64,000 bases of DNA from Akkermansiaceae bacterium UBA2367 (lineage in GTDB: Bacteria; Verrucomicrobiota; Verrucomicrobiia; Verrucomicrobiales; DEV007), in contig DDTJ01000077.1 of NCBI GenBank assembly GCA_002344525.1, positions 1 through 64,000 on the forward strand, read 5' to 3'. Positions 48,101 to 56,636 of this stretch are shown piece after piece; the stretch's first letter is position 1, and the number at the start of each line of letters is the position of its first letter. The position numbers and the translations under genes are program-made. The notes below the pieces were generated by a model. That model worked only from the letters and a program-made list of their open reading frames with translations. It was not told the origin of the DNA and did no database searches.

Positions 48101-49189
48101 ATGGAGTTCATCGACCTGAAAAGCCAGCAGCGGCGCATCCGCGAACAAATCGACCGTCGCATCGCCGCCGTGCTGGACCACGGGCAATACATCCTCGGCC
48201 CCGAAGTGACAGAGCTGGAATCGCGGCTCAGCGAATTCCTCGGCTGCCGCCACACCATCGCCGTCGCCTCGGGGACCGACTCCCTCCTCATCGCGCTGAT
48301 GGCTTTGGGCATCGGGCCGGGCGACGAGGTGGTCACTGTTCCCTACACCTGGATCTCCACCGCGGAAGTCGTCGCCCTGCTCGGGGCGAAGCCGGTCTTC
48401 GTCGATATCGAACCCGACACCTGGAACTTGGACCCGACGCGGCTCACCGCCGCCATCACCGACCGGACCAAGGCGATCCTGCCCGTCGGCATCTACGGGC
48501 AGACCGCCGACATGACCGCGATCAACCGCATCGCGGCGGAGGCGGGGAACCTCCCCGTGATCGAAGACGCGGCGCAGAGCTTCGGGGCGACCCACCACGG
48601 CAGACGGTCGGGAGCGCTCTCCCTCGTCGGCAGCACCTCCTTCTTCCCCTCCAAGCCGCTCGGCGGCTATGGCGAAGGCGGTGCCCTCTTCACCGACGAC
48701 GACGACCTCGCCGAACGGATGCGCTGGATCCGCGTCCACGGGCAGCAGCGCAAGCACCACCACCCCGTCGTCGGCATCAACGGGCGGCTCGACACGCTCC
48801 AAGCGGCCATCCTCCTCGCGAAGCTGGACCTCTTCGAGGAGGAGATCGCGCTGCGCCAAGCCGTCGCGGAAGGCTACGCGAGGCGGCTCGCGGAAGCGCC
48901 GCTGACCCTGCCCTCCGTGGCCGAGGGGAACACCTCCGTCTACGCCCAGTACACCGTGCTCTCCGACGAGCGCGACGCCCTCCAAGCCAAGCTCGCGGCG
49001 GCGGACATCCCCTCGGTGGCCTACTACGCGGCCCCCCTCCACCTCCAGCCCGTCTTCGCCGGACTCGGCCACGCGCCGGGCGACTTCCCCGTGACCGAAC
49101 GTATCGCCGCGACCGGATTGAGCCTGCCAATGAGCGCCTACGTCACGCCGCAGGACCAGGACCGCATCGCGGCGGCGATCCTCGCGTGA
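48101..49189 (+). CDS. DegT/DnrJ/EryC1-family sugar aminotransferase
   Basis: A 362-residue PLP-dependent aminotransferase of the DegT/DnrJ/EryC1/StrS family, which transfers an amino group to keto sugars for surface polysaccharides. Family segments are SGTDSLLIALMALGIGPGDE (about 58-77), VTVPYTWISTAEVV, PVIEDAAQSFGA with the cofactor Asp (about 155), and TSFFPSKPLGGYGEGGAL with the PLP-binding Lys (about 186). The closest known roles are WbpE-like enzymes making UDP-acetamido-amino sugars. No glycosyltransferase or dehydratase genes flank it. It precedes the mosaic region at 49.2-50.1 kb. Confidence 0.92.
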   Translation: MEFIDLKSQQRRIREQIDRRIAAVLDHGQYILGPEVTELESRLSEFLGCRHTIAVASGTDSLLIALMALGIGPGDEVVTVPYTWISTAEVVALLGAKPVFVDIEPDTWNLDPTRLTAAITDRTKAILPVGIYGQTADMTAINRIAAEAGNLPVIEDAAQSFGATHHGRRSGALSLVGSTSFFPSKPLGGYGEGGALFTDDDDLAERMRWIRVHGQQRKHHHPVVGINGRLDTLQAAILLAKLDLFEEEIALRQAVAEGYARRLAEAPLTLPSVAEGNTSVYAQYTVLSDERDALQAKLAAADIPSVAYYAAPLHLQPVFAGLGHAPGDFPVTERIAATGLSLPMSAYVTPQDQDRIAAAILA

Positions 49190-49270
49190 GGCGACACGCG
49201 GCGGCGCCATCTTTCCACCAGACCCTCTATCATCCACCCTTCCACCCTCTTCTCTTCCGAATGCGCCCTT

Positions 49271-49371
49271 CCTTATCGGCGTCCCCGGTCTCGATCCGCG
49301 ACACTGCCCGCCGTTTCAAAAAACTCCAGTCGGGCAGATTCATCCTCTTCTGGAGGAACATTCGAATCTGA
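49271..49371 (+). pseudogene. Decayed duplicate of the 5' end of the glycosidase gene
   Basis: Bases about 49271-49367 align with 50089-50189, the 5' end of the family 3 glycosidase gene. The shared peptide is DTARRFKKLQ-x-G-x-FIL then F-x-RNI; the copy has one 6-base gap and several substitutions and stops at 49369-49371. The frame from ATG 49261 is only 36 codons. It is a partial, degenerate duplication lying ahead of the inserted SUKH gene. Confidence 0.75.
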
Positions 49372-49423
49372 GCCTCTGGCCGGAACGGGGCGGAGGGCTG
49401 AAAAGGAAATTCCCTAGCAGTAA

Positions 49424-49519
49424 ATGGGGCACATCACTTTCACAGCGGTAGCTTTGGAGGAAGCGCTCGTGCATCAAGCAAAGGTGCGTGATATTTTGGG
49501 GATTCTAGATCTAATATAA
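49424..49519 (+). pseudogene. Possible purK C-terminal remnant
   Basis: A 31-codon frame reads MGHITFTAVALEEALV then HQAKVRDILGILDLI. It resembles the C-terminus of PurK (N5-carboxyaminoimidazole ribonucleotide synthase), which typically ends R-K-M-G-H-[IV]-T followed by L-E-E-A and a short helix. A stop TAA directly precedes the ATG, and no upstream PurK sequence is visible. The surrounding 49372-49576 is AT-rich and shows nothing else. The match is from memory and short. Confidence 0.35.
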
Positions 49520-49576
49520 AAGGCTTTTGAAGCTTCTGGACGCCTTTCATGAGAGGCTGAAAATTGTTCGAGGAAA

Positions 49577-50056
49577 ATGAATTGGAAGAAGCGCGTCGAA
49601 AAATATCACCGGTGGATGCACTCGTCTGGGGAATATGAGCTGGCAATCGGCAAGCCCGCCTCTAAGGAGGATATCCACGCAACATCAGCAAAACTGGACT
49701 TCATTTTTCCCCCGGATTTTGTGGAGCTCTACTCCGAAATGAATGGATTTGGAATTTGCTCCCCGGAGCATAGCGCAGAATGGTTTTTGCTCCCGCTCGA
49801 CATGATCCTCGAAACCCAAAGGCACACGAAAAAAATGCTGGAGTCGCACACTGAAATCGGAAGTCGCTTTATTCCGATCATCGATTGGATGTGCGGGGAC
49901 TTCACTGGTTTCCTCCGCCCCACTGAGAGAGGAAAAGACCTTCGATTGTTCACGTTGGAACACGAACGGTTCGAATATAATGCTGTTCAGAATCCGGACG
50001 ACTTCCTATTTCCCCTCCATTCGTCGATCAAGGACTTTCTTACCCCAAGCGAATAA
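49577..50056 (+). CDS. SUKH-family (SMI1/KNR4) protein, low GC
   Basis: A 159-residue protein with the SMI1/KNR4 (SUKH) pattern: a start helix, then ASKEDIHATSAKLDFIFPPD then FVELYSEMNGFG (about 29-60), and a late GDFTGFLRP and FEYNAVQNPDDF. SUKH proteins are often immunity proteins against polymorphic toxins, but no toxin is present here. Base composition is unlike its neighbours: the 60 bases from 49681 hold 26 G+C, against 44 in the 60 bases from 50461 in the next gene. This suggests recent transfer. It lies between a decayed copy and the intact start of the glycosidase gene, and its stop is nine bases before that gene's ATG. Confidence 0.7.
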   Translation: MNWKKRVEKYHRWMHSSGEYELAIGKPASKEDIHATSAKLDFIFPPDFVELYSEMNGFGICSPEHSAEWFLLPLDMILETQRHTKKMLESHTEIGSRFIPIIDWMCGDFTGFLRPTERGKDLRLFTLEHERFEYNAVQNPDDFLFPLHSSIKDFLTPSE

Positions 50057-50065
50057 ATTACTCCC

Positions 50066-51166
50066 ATGCAATCCCTCGGCCAACTCCTCCTCACCGGCGT
50101 CCCCGGTCCCGAACTCGACTCCGACACCGCCCGCCGTTTCAAAAAGCTCCAGCCGGGCGGATTCATCCTCTTCGGGCGGAACATCCAGTCGCCGGAGCAA
50201 TTGCGGAAGCTGATCGACGACCTCCGCGACCTCAGCGAGATCGAGCCCTTCATCACCATCGACCAGGAGGGCGGGCGCGTCTCCCGGCTGCGCCTCATCG
50301 GGAGCGAGCCACCCAACGCGCAGCAGTTCCGCGACAAGGCCGACCTGAAACTGATCGAAAGGCACGGCCGCCTCACCGGGCAGATCCTCCGCATGTTCGG
50401 CTTCAACCTCGACCTCTGCCCCGTGCTCGACCTCTCCTTCGACGACGAGGCCGACAACTCCCTCAAGGGCCGCTGCTGGGGCCGCACCCCCGACGAGGTC
50501 ATCCGCAACGCCGCGGTCTTCAACCTCGCCATGCGCAAGGAGGGCGTCCTCAGTTCGGGCAAGCACTTCCCCGGCTACGCCTCGGCCTCGGTCGATCCGC
50601 ACCACGAGCTGCCCGTGATCGACAAGACGCTGGAGCAGATGGAGGCCGAGGAGCTGCGCCCCTTCCGCGCCTTGCTGCCCGACCTCGACAGCGTCATGAT
50701 CTGCCATTCGCACTACCCCTGCTGGGACGCCGACCGCCCCCGCTGGCCCGCCTCGCTCTCGAAGAACATCGTCGGCCAGTTCCTCCGCAACCAGCTCGCC
50801 TACGAGGGCCTCGTCATGACCGACGACCTCGACATGGGCGCGGTGCTGAACGAAGTCACCTTCGAGGACACGATCCGCGCCTGCATCGAGGCGGGCAACG
50901 ACCTCGCCATGATCTGCCACCGCGTCGAACTCGTCGAGAAAGCCGCCGAGGTCATCGCCACCCTACCCGACCCCGTGCTCCACGACGCCCTCGTCCGGAT
51001 TGAAAAGACGAAGGCGAAGATGGCCCCGCCCTACCCTTGGTCCATCGAGCGCTTCCGTCAAATCGACACCGAAATCTGGGATCTCCGCGTCGCCACCCTC
51101 GGCGAGGAAAGGGCCAAGATTCTCAGCGTCGAGGACGGGAAGCGTTCGCCGGTGGAGCTGTACTGA
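50066..51166 (+). CDS. Family 3 glycoside hydrolase, NagZ-like
   Basis: A 366-residue beta-N-acetylhexosaminidase-type enzyme of family GH3. NagZ enzymes remove N-acetylglucosamine from anhydromuropeptides in peptidoglycan recycling. The motifs are PGGFILFGRNI (about 30-40), FITIDQEGGRVSRL (about 67-80), SGKHFPGYASASVDPHHELP (the H-x-x-x-x-x-H acid/base loop, about 164-183) and the nucleophile Asp in VMTDDLDMGAV (about 255). Length fits NagZ. No signal peptide is evident, so it is probably cytoplasmic. A decayed copy of the first 40 codons lies 0.8 kb upstream. Confidence 0.88.
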   Translation: MQSLGQLLLTGVPGPELDSDTARRFKKLQPGGFILFGRNIQSPEQLRKLIDDLRDLSEIEPFITIDQEGGRVSRLRLIGSEPPNAQQFRDKADLKLIERHGRLTGQILRMFGFNLDLCPVLDLSFDDEADNSLKGRCWGRTPDEVIRNAAVFNLAMRKEGVLSSGKHFPGYASASVDPHHELPVIDKTLEQMEAEELRPFRALLPDLDSVMICHSHYPCWDADRPRWPASLSKNIVGQFLRNQLAYEGLVMTDDLDMGAVLNEVTFEDTIRACIEAGNDLAMICHRVELVEKAAEVIATLPDPVLHDALVRIEKTKAKMAPPYPWSIERFRQIDTEIWDLRVATLGEERAKILSVEDGKRSPVELY

Positions 51167-51276
51167 GCGGAGGAGCGAAGTTCGCGGAAACTTCGACGAA
51201 GGCGCGCTGGTCTTACCCGGACCTCAAGCGGAGCCACGTTGAATTCGTTCGGAACGGCATTACCTCTTCCCTCCCC

Positions 51277-54200
51277 ATGCCGCAGCCCGTCGAACTCAGC
51301 CGCCAATACCTCTCCGACACCGGCGGGTGGAAGGAGATGAAGGAGGCCCGCGCCATCCATGCGGCGGGCAGGGTGGCCGGGGCCTCGTATCGCGATGGAC
51401 TCCTCGAAGCCGAGGTGCGCGAGGGGACGAAGACCTTGAAGGTGCGGGTCGAATTCCGTTCCCGCACCGATGTGGTGAACCGCTGCCCCTGCCTCCGGGC
51501 GCGGCGCGACGGGATCGTCTGTGCCCACGCGCTCGCGGCGGGACTGGAGGTGCTGGAGCCGACCGCGCCGAAGGCGGAGGCCCGGACCGTGACCGAGACG
51601 CCAGGGAAAGTCGCTCCGCCCGCGAAGGCCACGCTCCATCCCGCCTGGCCCGTCTGCGTCGAAGAGGCGGACGACACCGCCCTGCCCGCGACGCTGCATC
51701 TCGTCCTCGCCCCGAACCTCGCGGCGGCTTGGGAGAAGGGCCGTCTCACCGTCGGCGTGGAGGTCTCGCGCGAGGACGGGGGACGGACCTTGTTCAAATC
51801 CCTGCCCGCCGGGACACGGCTTTTTCTCGAAGCAATCGACGCGTCGCTCTTCCGCGCGATTCAGGAACTCTCGCCGACGGAGGTGCCTGGGGCGCTGCTG
51901 CTGACACCTGACGATTTTTCGCGACTCCTCGCGGCGATTCCGGGGCATCCGGGGACCACGCTCGGCAAGACGACGGCATTGCGGGTCTCGTCCCGGCCTT
52001 TCCGCCCGGTCCTGCGCCGCGCCGGAGGGCTGCGCTTCCGCGTCGAATGGCCAAAGGGCCTCGTGCCGCTGGTGACGGCGGCGGGAAGCTGGATCTTTGA
52101 CGGGAAGGACACGCTGCAACCCGTCGCCCACGGTCTTGAGGGGGCGGCGGAACTGCTGACGAGGGGCGCGAGCGTCGATCCCACCGCCTTTCCCTCGCGC
52201 CTCGCTTCGTGGCGTCTCCATTTCGACACCGTCGGGATCGAGGTCTCCCGCGCAACGCCTTTGGTGCGTTTGCTAGTCGAAGGTTCGCTCAACCACCTCG
52301 ACGCCGATCTCGTCTTCGTCTATGGGACGCGGGAAATCCCTGCCGCGCCGGACCGCCCCCCGGTGTGGGAGGAAAACGACCGTCTCGTCCTCGCCGACAC
52401 CGCCGCCGAGCAGGCCGCCATCGCCGAGATCGAGGCGGCGGGCTTTGCGCGACGAGGGGACGGAGGGCGCTTCGTCTTGAAGGACAAGGAGGCGATCCTG
52501 CAATTCCTTGCTCACGGCTATCCGGCCTTCCAGCGGCGCTGGGAGACGCGGACGGGCGAGCGCTTCGACCACGCCCTCGGCCAAGTCGAGCCGATCCAGG
52601 CGACGATGCGCTTCCGTCCGGGCGGGGAGGACTGGTTCGCCCTCGAAGTCGGCTTCGCCACGCCTTCGGGCGAGACCGTTTCGCGTCAGGAGATCCAGCG
52701 CCTCCTCGAATCGGGTCGTCACGGGCGTCCCGGGGCGAAGGGCAAAATCGCCGTGCTCGATCCGCGTTTCGCGGGGAATCTCGGCGAGATCCTCTCCGAC
52801 TGCGATCCGCAGCAGATCCAACCCGGCGCTTACCGTATCGACCAAGTCCAAGCCGACTACCTGCGCGAGACCGTCGCCGACGGCGGGATTGGGGCCGAGG
52901 GCGAGCCGCCTTGGCGGACCGGGGGAGAGGAGACCGCCTTCCGCGATCTGGGCGCAGCCCTCGCCGCGACCCTGCGGCCCTACCAACTCGAAGGTGTGCG
53001 GTGGATGCAGGGACTCGCCTCACGCGGCCTCGGCGGCATCCTCGCCGACGACATGGGCCTCGGGAAGACCTTGCAGACCCTCGCCTTCCTCGCCTCGACC
53101 GGAGGCCGCGCCCTCGTCGTCTGCCCGTCCTCCCTCGTCCACAACTGGATCGCCGAGGCGGGGAAATTCACGCCTTGGCTGAAGGCCGTGGCGATCGAGG
53201 GACCGGATCGCGAGCGAATCCTGACAGAACACCCAGACGCCGATCTTTTCGTGACCAGCTACGCCCTCCTCCGCCGCGACGAGGCCCTGTGGAGCGGGCG
53301 AGAATTCGACGTCGTCATCCTCGACGAGGCCCAGCACATCAAAAATCCCGAGGCGCAGGTGAGCAAGGCCGCGCATCGGCTTCGCGGCAGGCGCCGCTTC
53401 GCCCTCACCGGCACGCCGGTGGAGAATTCGCCCGAGGACCTCTGGTCGATCTGCCGTTTCGCCCTGCCCGGCTACCTAGGGAGCCGCGAGCGTTTCGCGG
53501 AACGCTTCGTGAAGCCGCTCTCGGCGGGCGACCCTCCGGCTTCGGTGCGCGAGCGCCTCTCCCGTCGTCTGCGGCCCGTGGTGCTGCGGCGGCTCAAGCG
53601 CGAAGTCGCCCGCGACCTGCCGGAGAAAATCGAGCAGGTTGTCACCTGCGAACTGACCCCGAAGCAGCGCGAGGTCTATGCGAAGCTCCTGCGCGAGAGC
53701 CGCGCCTCCCTCCTCGAAGCCGAGGGCGGGCGGAAACGCATGCTCGCCCTCACCGCCCTGCTGCGCTTGCGGCAGACTTGCTGCGACCTGCGCCTCCTCG
53801 GCCTGCGCGACTTGCCCGAGGACGAGGTTTCGGCAAAGGTCGAGGCCTTCGGCGAATTGCTCGACGAAGCGATCGCGGGCGGGCATCGCGTCCTCGTCTT
53901 CAGCCAGTTCGTCGGCATGTTGCAGATTCTCGCGGGCGCACTCGCGGGGAAGGGGATCGCCTGCTGCTACCTCGACGGTCAGACGAAGGACCGCGCCGCC
54001 GTGGTGAATCGCTTCCAGACCGGGGACGCCCCCGTCTTCCTCATCAGCCTGAAGGCCGGTGGAGTCGGGCTGAACCTCACCGCCGCCGATACCGTGATCC
54101 ACATCGATCCTTGGTGGAACCCCGCCGTCGAGGCCCAGGCGACCGACCGCGCCCACCGCATCGGGCAGGAGCGCGTCGTGACGAGCTACAAACTCATCGC

Positions 54201-54327
54201 CCGCGACACCGTCGAGGAGAAGATCCTCGCTTTGCAGGATCGCAAACGCGCCCTCGTCGAATCGCTGCTCTCCGAAGCGGGCGACGCGCATTTGTCAGAG
54301 GACGAACTGATGAGCCTGTTCGAGTAG
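51277..54327 (+). CDS. SNF2/SWI2-family helicase with SWIM zinc finger
   Basis: A 1016-residue SNF2-type DNA translocase. A SWIM zinc finger lies at about 70-90 (CPCLRARRDGIVCAHALA, the C-x-C-x(n)-C-x-H pattern). A long middle region of about 450 residues resembles the bacterial SNF2 N-terminal domains. The ATPase core starts near 570: LRPYQLEGVRWMQ, Walker A ADDMGLGKTLQTL, the Walker B DEAQH in VVILDEAQHIKN, and FALTGTPVEN. The helicase C domain has LVFSQFVGMLQIL, FLISLKAGGVGLNLTAA and ATDRAHRIGQ. Such proteins act in repair or chromosome handling, with unclear targets. ATG 51277 follows the glycosidase by 110 bases; the frame reaches back into that gene. Confidence 0.9.
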   Translation: MPQPVELSRQYLSDTGGWKEMKEARAIHAAGRVAGASYRDGLLEAEVREGTKTLKVRVEFRSRTDVVNRCPCLRARRDGIVCAHALAAGLEVLEPTAPKAEARTVTETPGKVAPPAKATLHPAWPVCVEEADDTALPATLHLVLAPNLAAAWEKGRLTVGVEVSREDGGRTLFKSLPAGTRLFLEAIDASLFRAIQELSPTEVPGALLLTPDDFSRLLAAIPGHPGTTLGKTTALRVSSRPFRPVLRRAGGLRFRVEWPKGLVPLVTAAGSWIFDGKDTLQPVAHGLEGAAELLTRGASVDPTAFPSRLASWRLHFDTVGIEVSRATPLVRLLVEGSLNHLDADLVFVYGTREIPAAPDRPPVWEENDRLVLADTAAEQAAIAEIEAAGFARRGDGGRFVLKDKEAILQFLAHGYPAFQRRWETRTGERFDHALGQVEPIQATMRFRPGGEDWFALEVGFATPSGETVSRQEIQRLLESGRHGRPGAKGKIAVLDPRFAGNLGEILSDCDPQQIQPGAYRIDQVQADYLRETVADGGIGAEGEPPWRTGGEETAFRDLGAALAATLRPYQLEGVRWMQGLASRGLGGILADDMGLGKTLQTLAFLASTGGRALVVCPSSLVHNWIAEAGKFTPWLKAVAIEGPDRERILTEHPDADLFVTSYALLRRDEALWSGREFDVVILDEAQHIKNPEAQVSKAAHRLRGRRRFALTGTPVENSPEDLWSICRFALPGYLGSRERFAERFVKPLSAGDPPASVRERLSRRLRPVVLRRLKREVARDLPEKIEQVVTCELTPKQREVYAKLLRESRASLLEAEGGRKRMLALTALLRLRQTCCDLRLLGLRDLPEDEVSAKVEAFGELLDEAIAGGHRVLVFSQFVGMLQILAGALAGKGIACCYLDGQTKDRAAVVNRFQTGDAPVFLISLKAGGVGLNLTAADTVIHIDPWWNPAVEAQATDRAHRIGQERVVTSYKLIARDTVEEKILALQDRKRALVESLLSEAGDAHLSEDELMSLFE

Positions 54328-54411
54328 CTCTGGCGCATCCGACCCAATCGCCGCTTGCCATGCCGGGCAAATGCGCCAAGGGTTGCGCCTCGAACCCCGA
54401 CCTTTTTTGAC

Positions 54412-56403
54412 ATGAGCCAACTGAACGCCGAAGCCCTTTCCCGTGCCGCCACCGAAGCCCGCGGCCTCGCCATCGACGCCGTCCACGCGTGCAGCTCCGG
54501 CCACCTCGGCCTGCCTCTCGGGGCGGCGGAGATCGGGGCGGTCCTCTTCGGCAGCGAGCTCCGCTACGACCCCGCCGCGCCGAAGTGGCTCAACCGCGAC
54601 CGCTTCATCCTCTCCGCCGGCCACGGTAGCATGTTCCTCTACGGCTGGCTCCACCTCGCCGGCTACAACCTGCCGCTGGACGAACTCAAGAATTTCCGGC
54701 AGCTCCACAGCAAGACCCCCGGCCACCCCGAGTTCGGCGAGACGGTCGGCGTCGAGGCCACGACCGGCCCGCTCGGTCAAGGCGTCGGCAACGCGGTCGG
54801 CTATGCCCTCTCCGGGAAGCTGGCGGCGGCGAAATACAACACCCCCGAGCACACCCTTTTCGACCACAGCGTCATCGCCCTCGCCGGGGACGGCTGCCTG
54901 CAGGAGGGCGTCGCCGCCGAGGCCATCGCCTTCGCCGGGCACTTCGGCCTCGACAACCTCATCCTCATCTACGATTCCAACGACGTCACCCTCGACGCCC
55001 TCGCCGGAGTCACGCAGAGCTACGACGCCCGCCAGCGCTTCGAATCCTTCGGCTGGGACACCGTGCGGATCGACGGCCACGACCTCGACGCCCTCCACGA
55101 CGCCATCGCCACGGCGAAGTCGAACCGCAACGGACGGCCCAAGCTGATCGAGGCCAAAACTCTCATCGCCAAAGGCATCCCGCAGGTCCAAGGCACCGCC
55201 GCCGGCCACGGCGAGGGAGGGGCCAAGTTCTCCGACGAAGCCCGCCACGGTCTCGGCCTGCCCGAGGAGCATTTCTACGTCTCCGAGGCGACCCGCGCCT
55301 ATTTCGCCGGGCATCGCGAGCAACTTGCCGCCGCCCGTGCCGAATGGGAGGCCACCTACGCCGCTTGGCGCTCCGCCAATCCCGAACTCGCGCAGCAACT
55401 CGACGACTCCCTCGCGGGCGGCGTGCCGGAGAACCTCCTCGACCTCATCCCCGAATTCCCCGCCGACTACAAGGGCGCGACGCGCGGCGCGGGCGGCGAT
55501 GTGATCCAAGCTGTGGCCAAGGCCGTGCCTTCGCTCGTGACCGGCAGCGCCGACCTCTTCGGCTCGACGAAGAACTACATCAAGGGGGCGGGCGACTTCT
55601 CCCCCGACGACTTCTCCGGACGCAACGTCTGGTACGGCATCCGCGAGCACGGCATGGGCGCGATCCTCAACGGCATCGCCTACGACGGCCTTTTCCGCGC
55701 GAGCGGGGCGACCTTCGCCGTGTTCGCCGACTACCTGCGGCCCTCCATCCGCATCGCCGGACTCGCCCATCTCCCCGTCGGCTACATCCTCACCCACGAC
55801 TCCGTCGGGGTCGGGGAGGACGGCCCCACCCACCAGCCCGTCGAGACCGTGAGCGGACTGCGCGTCATCCCCAACCTCGACGTGATCCGCCCCGCCGATC
55901 CCGAGGAGACCGCCGGGGCCTTCGCCGCTTGGCTGACGCGGCAGGACGGCCCCACCGCCCTTTTCCTGACGCGCCAGAACGTCGCCACGCTGTCGGCTAT
56001 CCCCGTCAAGGTCCGCCGCGAAGGCGTCTTGAAAGGCGGCTACATCGCGAAGCAGGAGACTGGCGCTCTCACCACCATCCTCCTCGCCACCGGCAGTGAA
56101 TTGCAACACGCCCTGAAAGCGGCGGAGGAACTCGGCGGCGGTGTCCGCGTCGTCTCTCTGCCCTGCTTCGAGCGCTTCGACCGCCAGCCCGCCGCCTACC
56201 GCGAGGAGGTCCTGCCTTCTGCCGTGACCAAACGCGTCGCGATCGAGGCCGGGGTGACGGGCCTGTGGTGGAAATACGTCGGCAGCGCCGGTGCCGTCGT
56301 CGGGATCGACCGCTTCGGCATCAGCGCCCCCGGCGACACCGTGATGGACGAACTCGGCATCACCGTCGCGAACCTCGTCTCCGTGGTGCGGGGATTGGGG
56401 TGA
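54412..56403 (+). CDS. tkt: Transketolase
   Basis: Transketolase moves two-carbon ketol units between sugar phosphates in the pentose phosphate pathway, using thiamine diphosphate. The 663-residue length is typical. Cofactor-binding features are the GDGCLQEGVAAEA motif (about 162-174, G-D-G-x-x-x-E) and the substrate histidines in SSGHLGLPLG (about 28-37) and SAGHGSMFLYG. Glu in IREHGMGAILNGIA (about 421) activates the thiamine, and THDSVGVGEDGPTHQPVE completes the site. It starts 84 bases after the helicase; a GGGTT/AACCC hairpin with a T-run just before ATG 54412 may end the helicase transcript. tRNA-Lys follows. Confidence 0.95.
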   Translation: MSQLNAEALSRAATEARGLAIDAVHACSSGHLGLPLGAAEIGAVLFGSELRYDPAAPKWLNRDRFILSAGHGSMFLYGWLHLAGYNLPLDELKNFRQLHSKTPGHPEFGETVGVEATTGPLGQGVGNAVGYALSGKLAAAKYNTPEHTLFDHSVIALAGDGCLQEGVAAEAIAFAGHFGLDNLILIYDSNDVTLDALAGVTQSYDARQRFESFGWDTVRIDGHDLDALHDAIATAKSNRNGRPKLIEAKTLIAKGIPQVQGTAAGHGEGGAKFSDEARHGLGLPEEHFYVSEATRAYFAGHREQLAAARAEWEATYAAWRSANPELAQQLDDSLAGGVPENLLDLIPEFPADYKGATRGAGGDVIQAVAKAVPSLVTGSADLFGSTKNYIKGAGDFSPDDFSGRNVWYGIREHGMGAILNGIAYDGLFRASGATFAVFADYLRPSIRIAGLAHLPVGYILTHDSVGVGEDGPTHQPVETVSGLRVIPNLDVIRPADPEETAGAFAAWLTRQDGPTALFLTRQNVATLSAIPVKVRREGVLKGGYIAKQETGALTTILLATGSELQHALKAAEELGGGVRVVSLPCFERFDRQPAAYREEVLPSAVTKRVAIEAGVTGLWWKYVGSAGAVVGIDRFGISAPGDTVMDELGITVANLVSVVRGLG

Positions 56404-56412
56404 GCTTGGCAA

Positions 56413-56442
56413 TTGACAGGCCGCACCGGGAGCGCCAAGTTA
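56413..56442 (+). promoter_or_regulatory. Candidate promoter of tRNA-Lys
   Basis: A consensus -35 TTGACA (56413-56418) is followed after 18 bases by AAGTTA (56437-56442), a weak -10. It lies ten bases after the transketolase stop and 20 bases before the tRNA, so the tRNA can be transcribed independently. Confidence 0.4.
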
Positions 56443-56461
56443 GCGTCCTTGCCCAACCAAG

Positions 56462-56534
<73 letters not shown>

Positions 56535-56537
56535 TCT

Positions 56538-56562
56538 CCTTCCCATCGAGCGATGGGGAAGG
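56538..56562 (+). terminator. Hairpin after tRNA-Lys
   Basis: CCTTCCCATCG (56538-56548) pairs with CGATGGGGAAGG (56551-56562) around a two-base loop with one bulge. It starts three bases after the tRNA. No T-run follows. It is probably a processing signal or terminator for the tRNA transcript. Confidence 0.5.
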
Positions 56563-56636
56563 TCAGTGCAGAAACCAGACCCTCGAACGACGCGGCGGGT
56601 CCCTGTTCGAAATGGCAGCGGAACCCGCCTCGCCTC

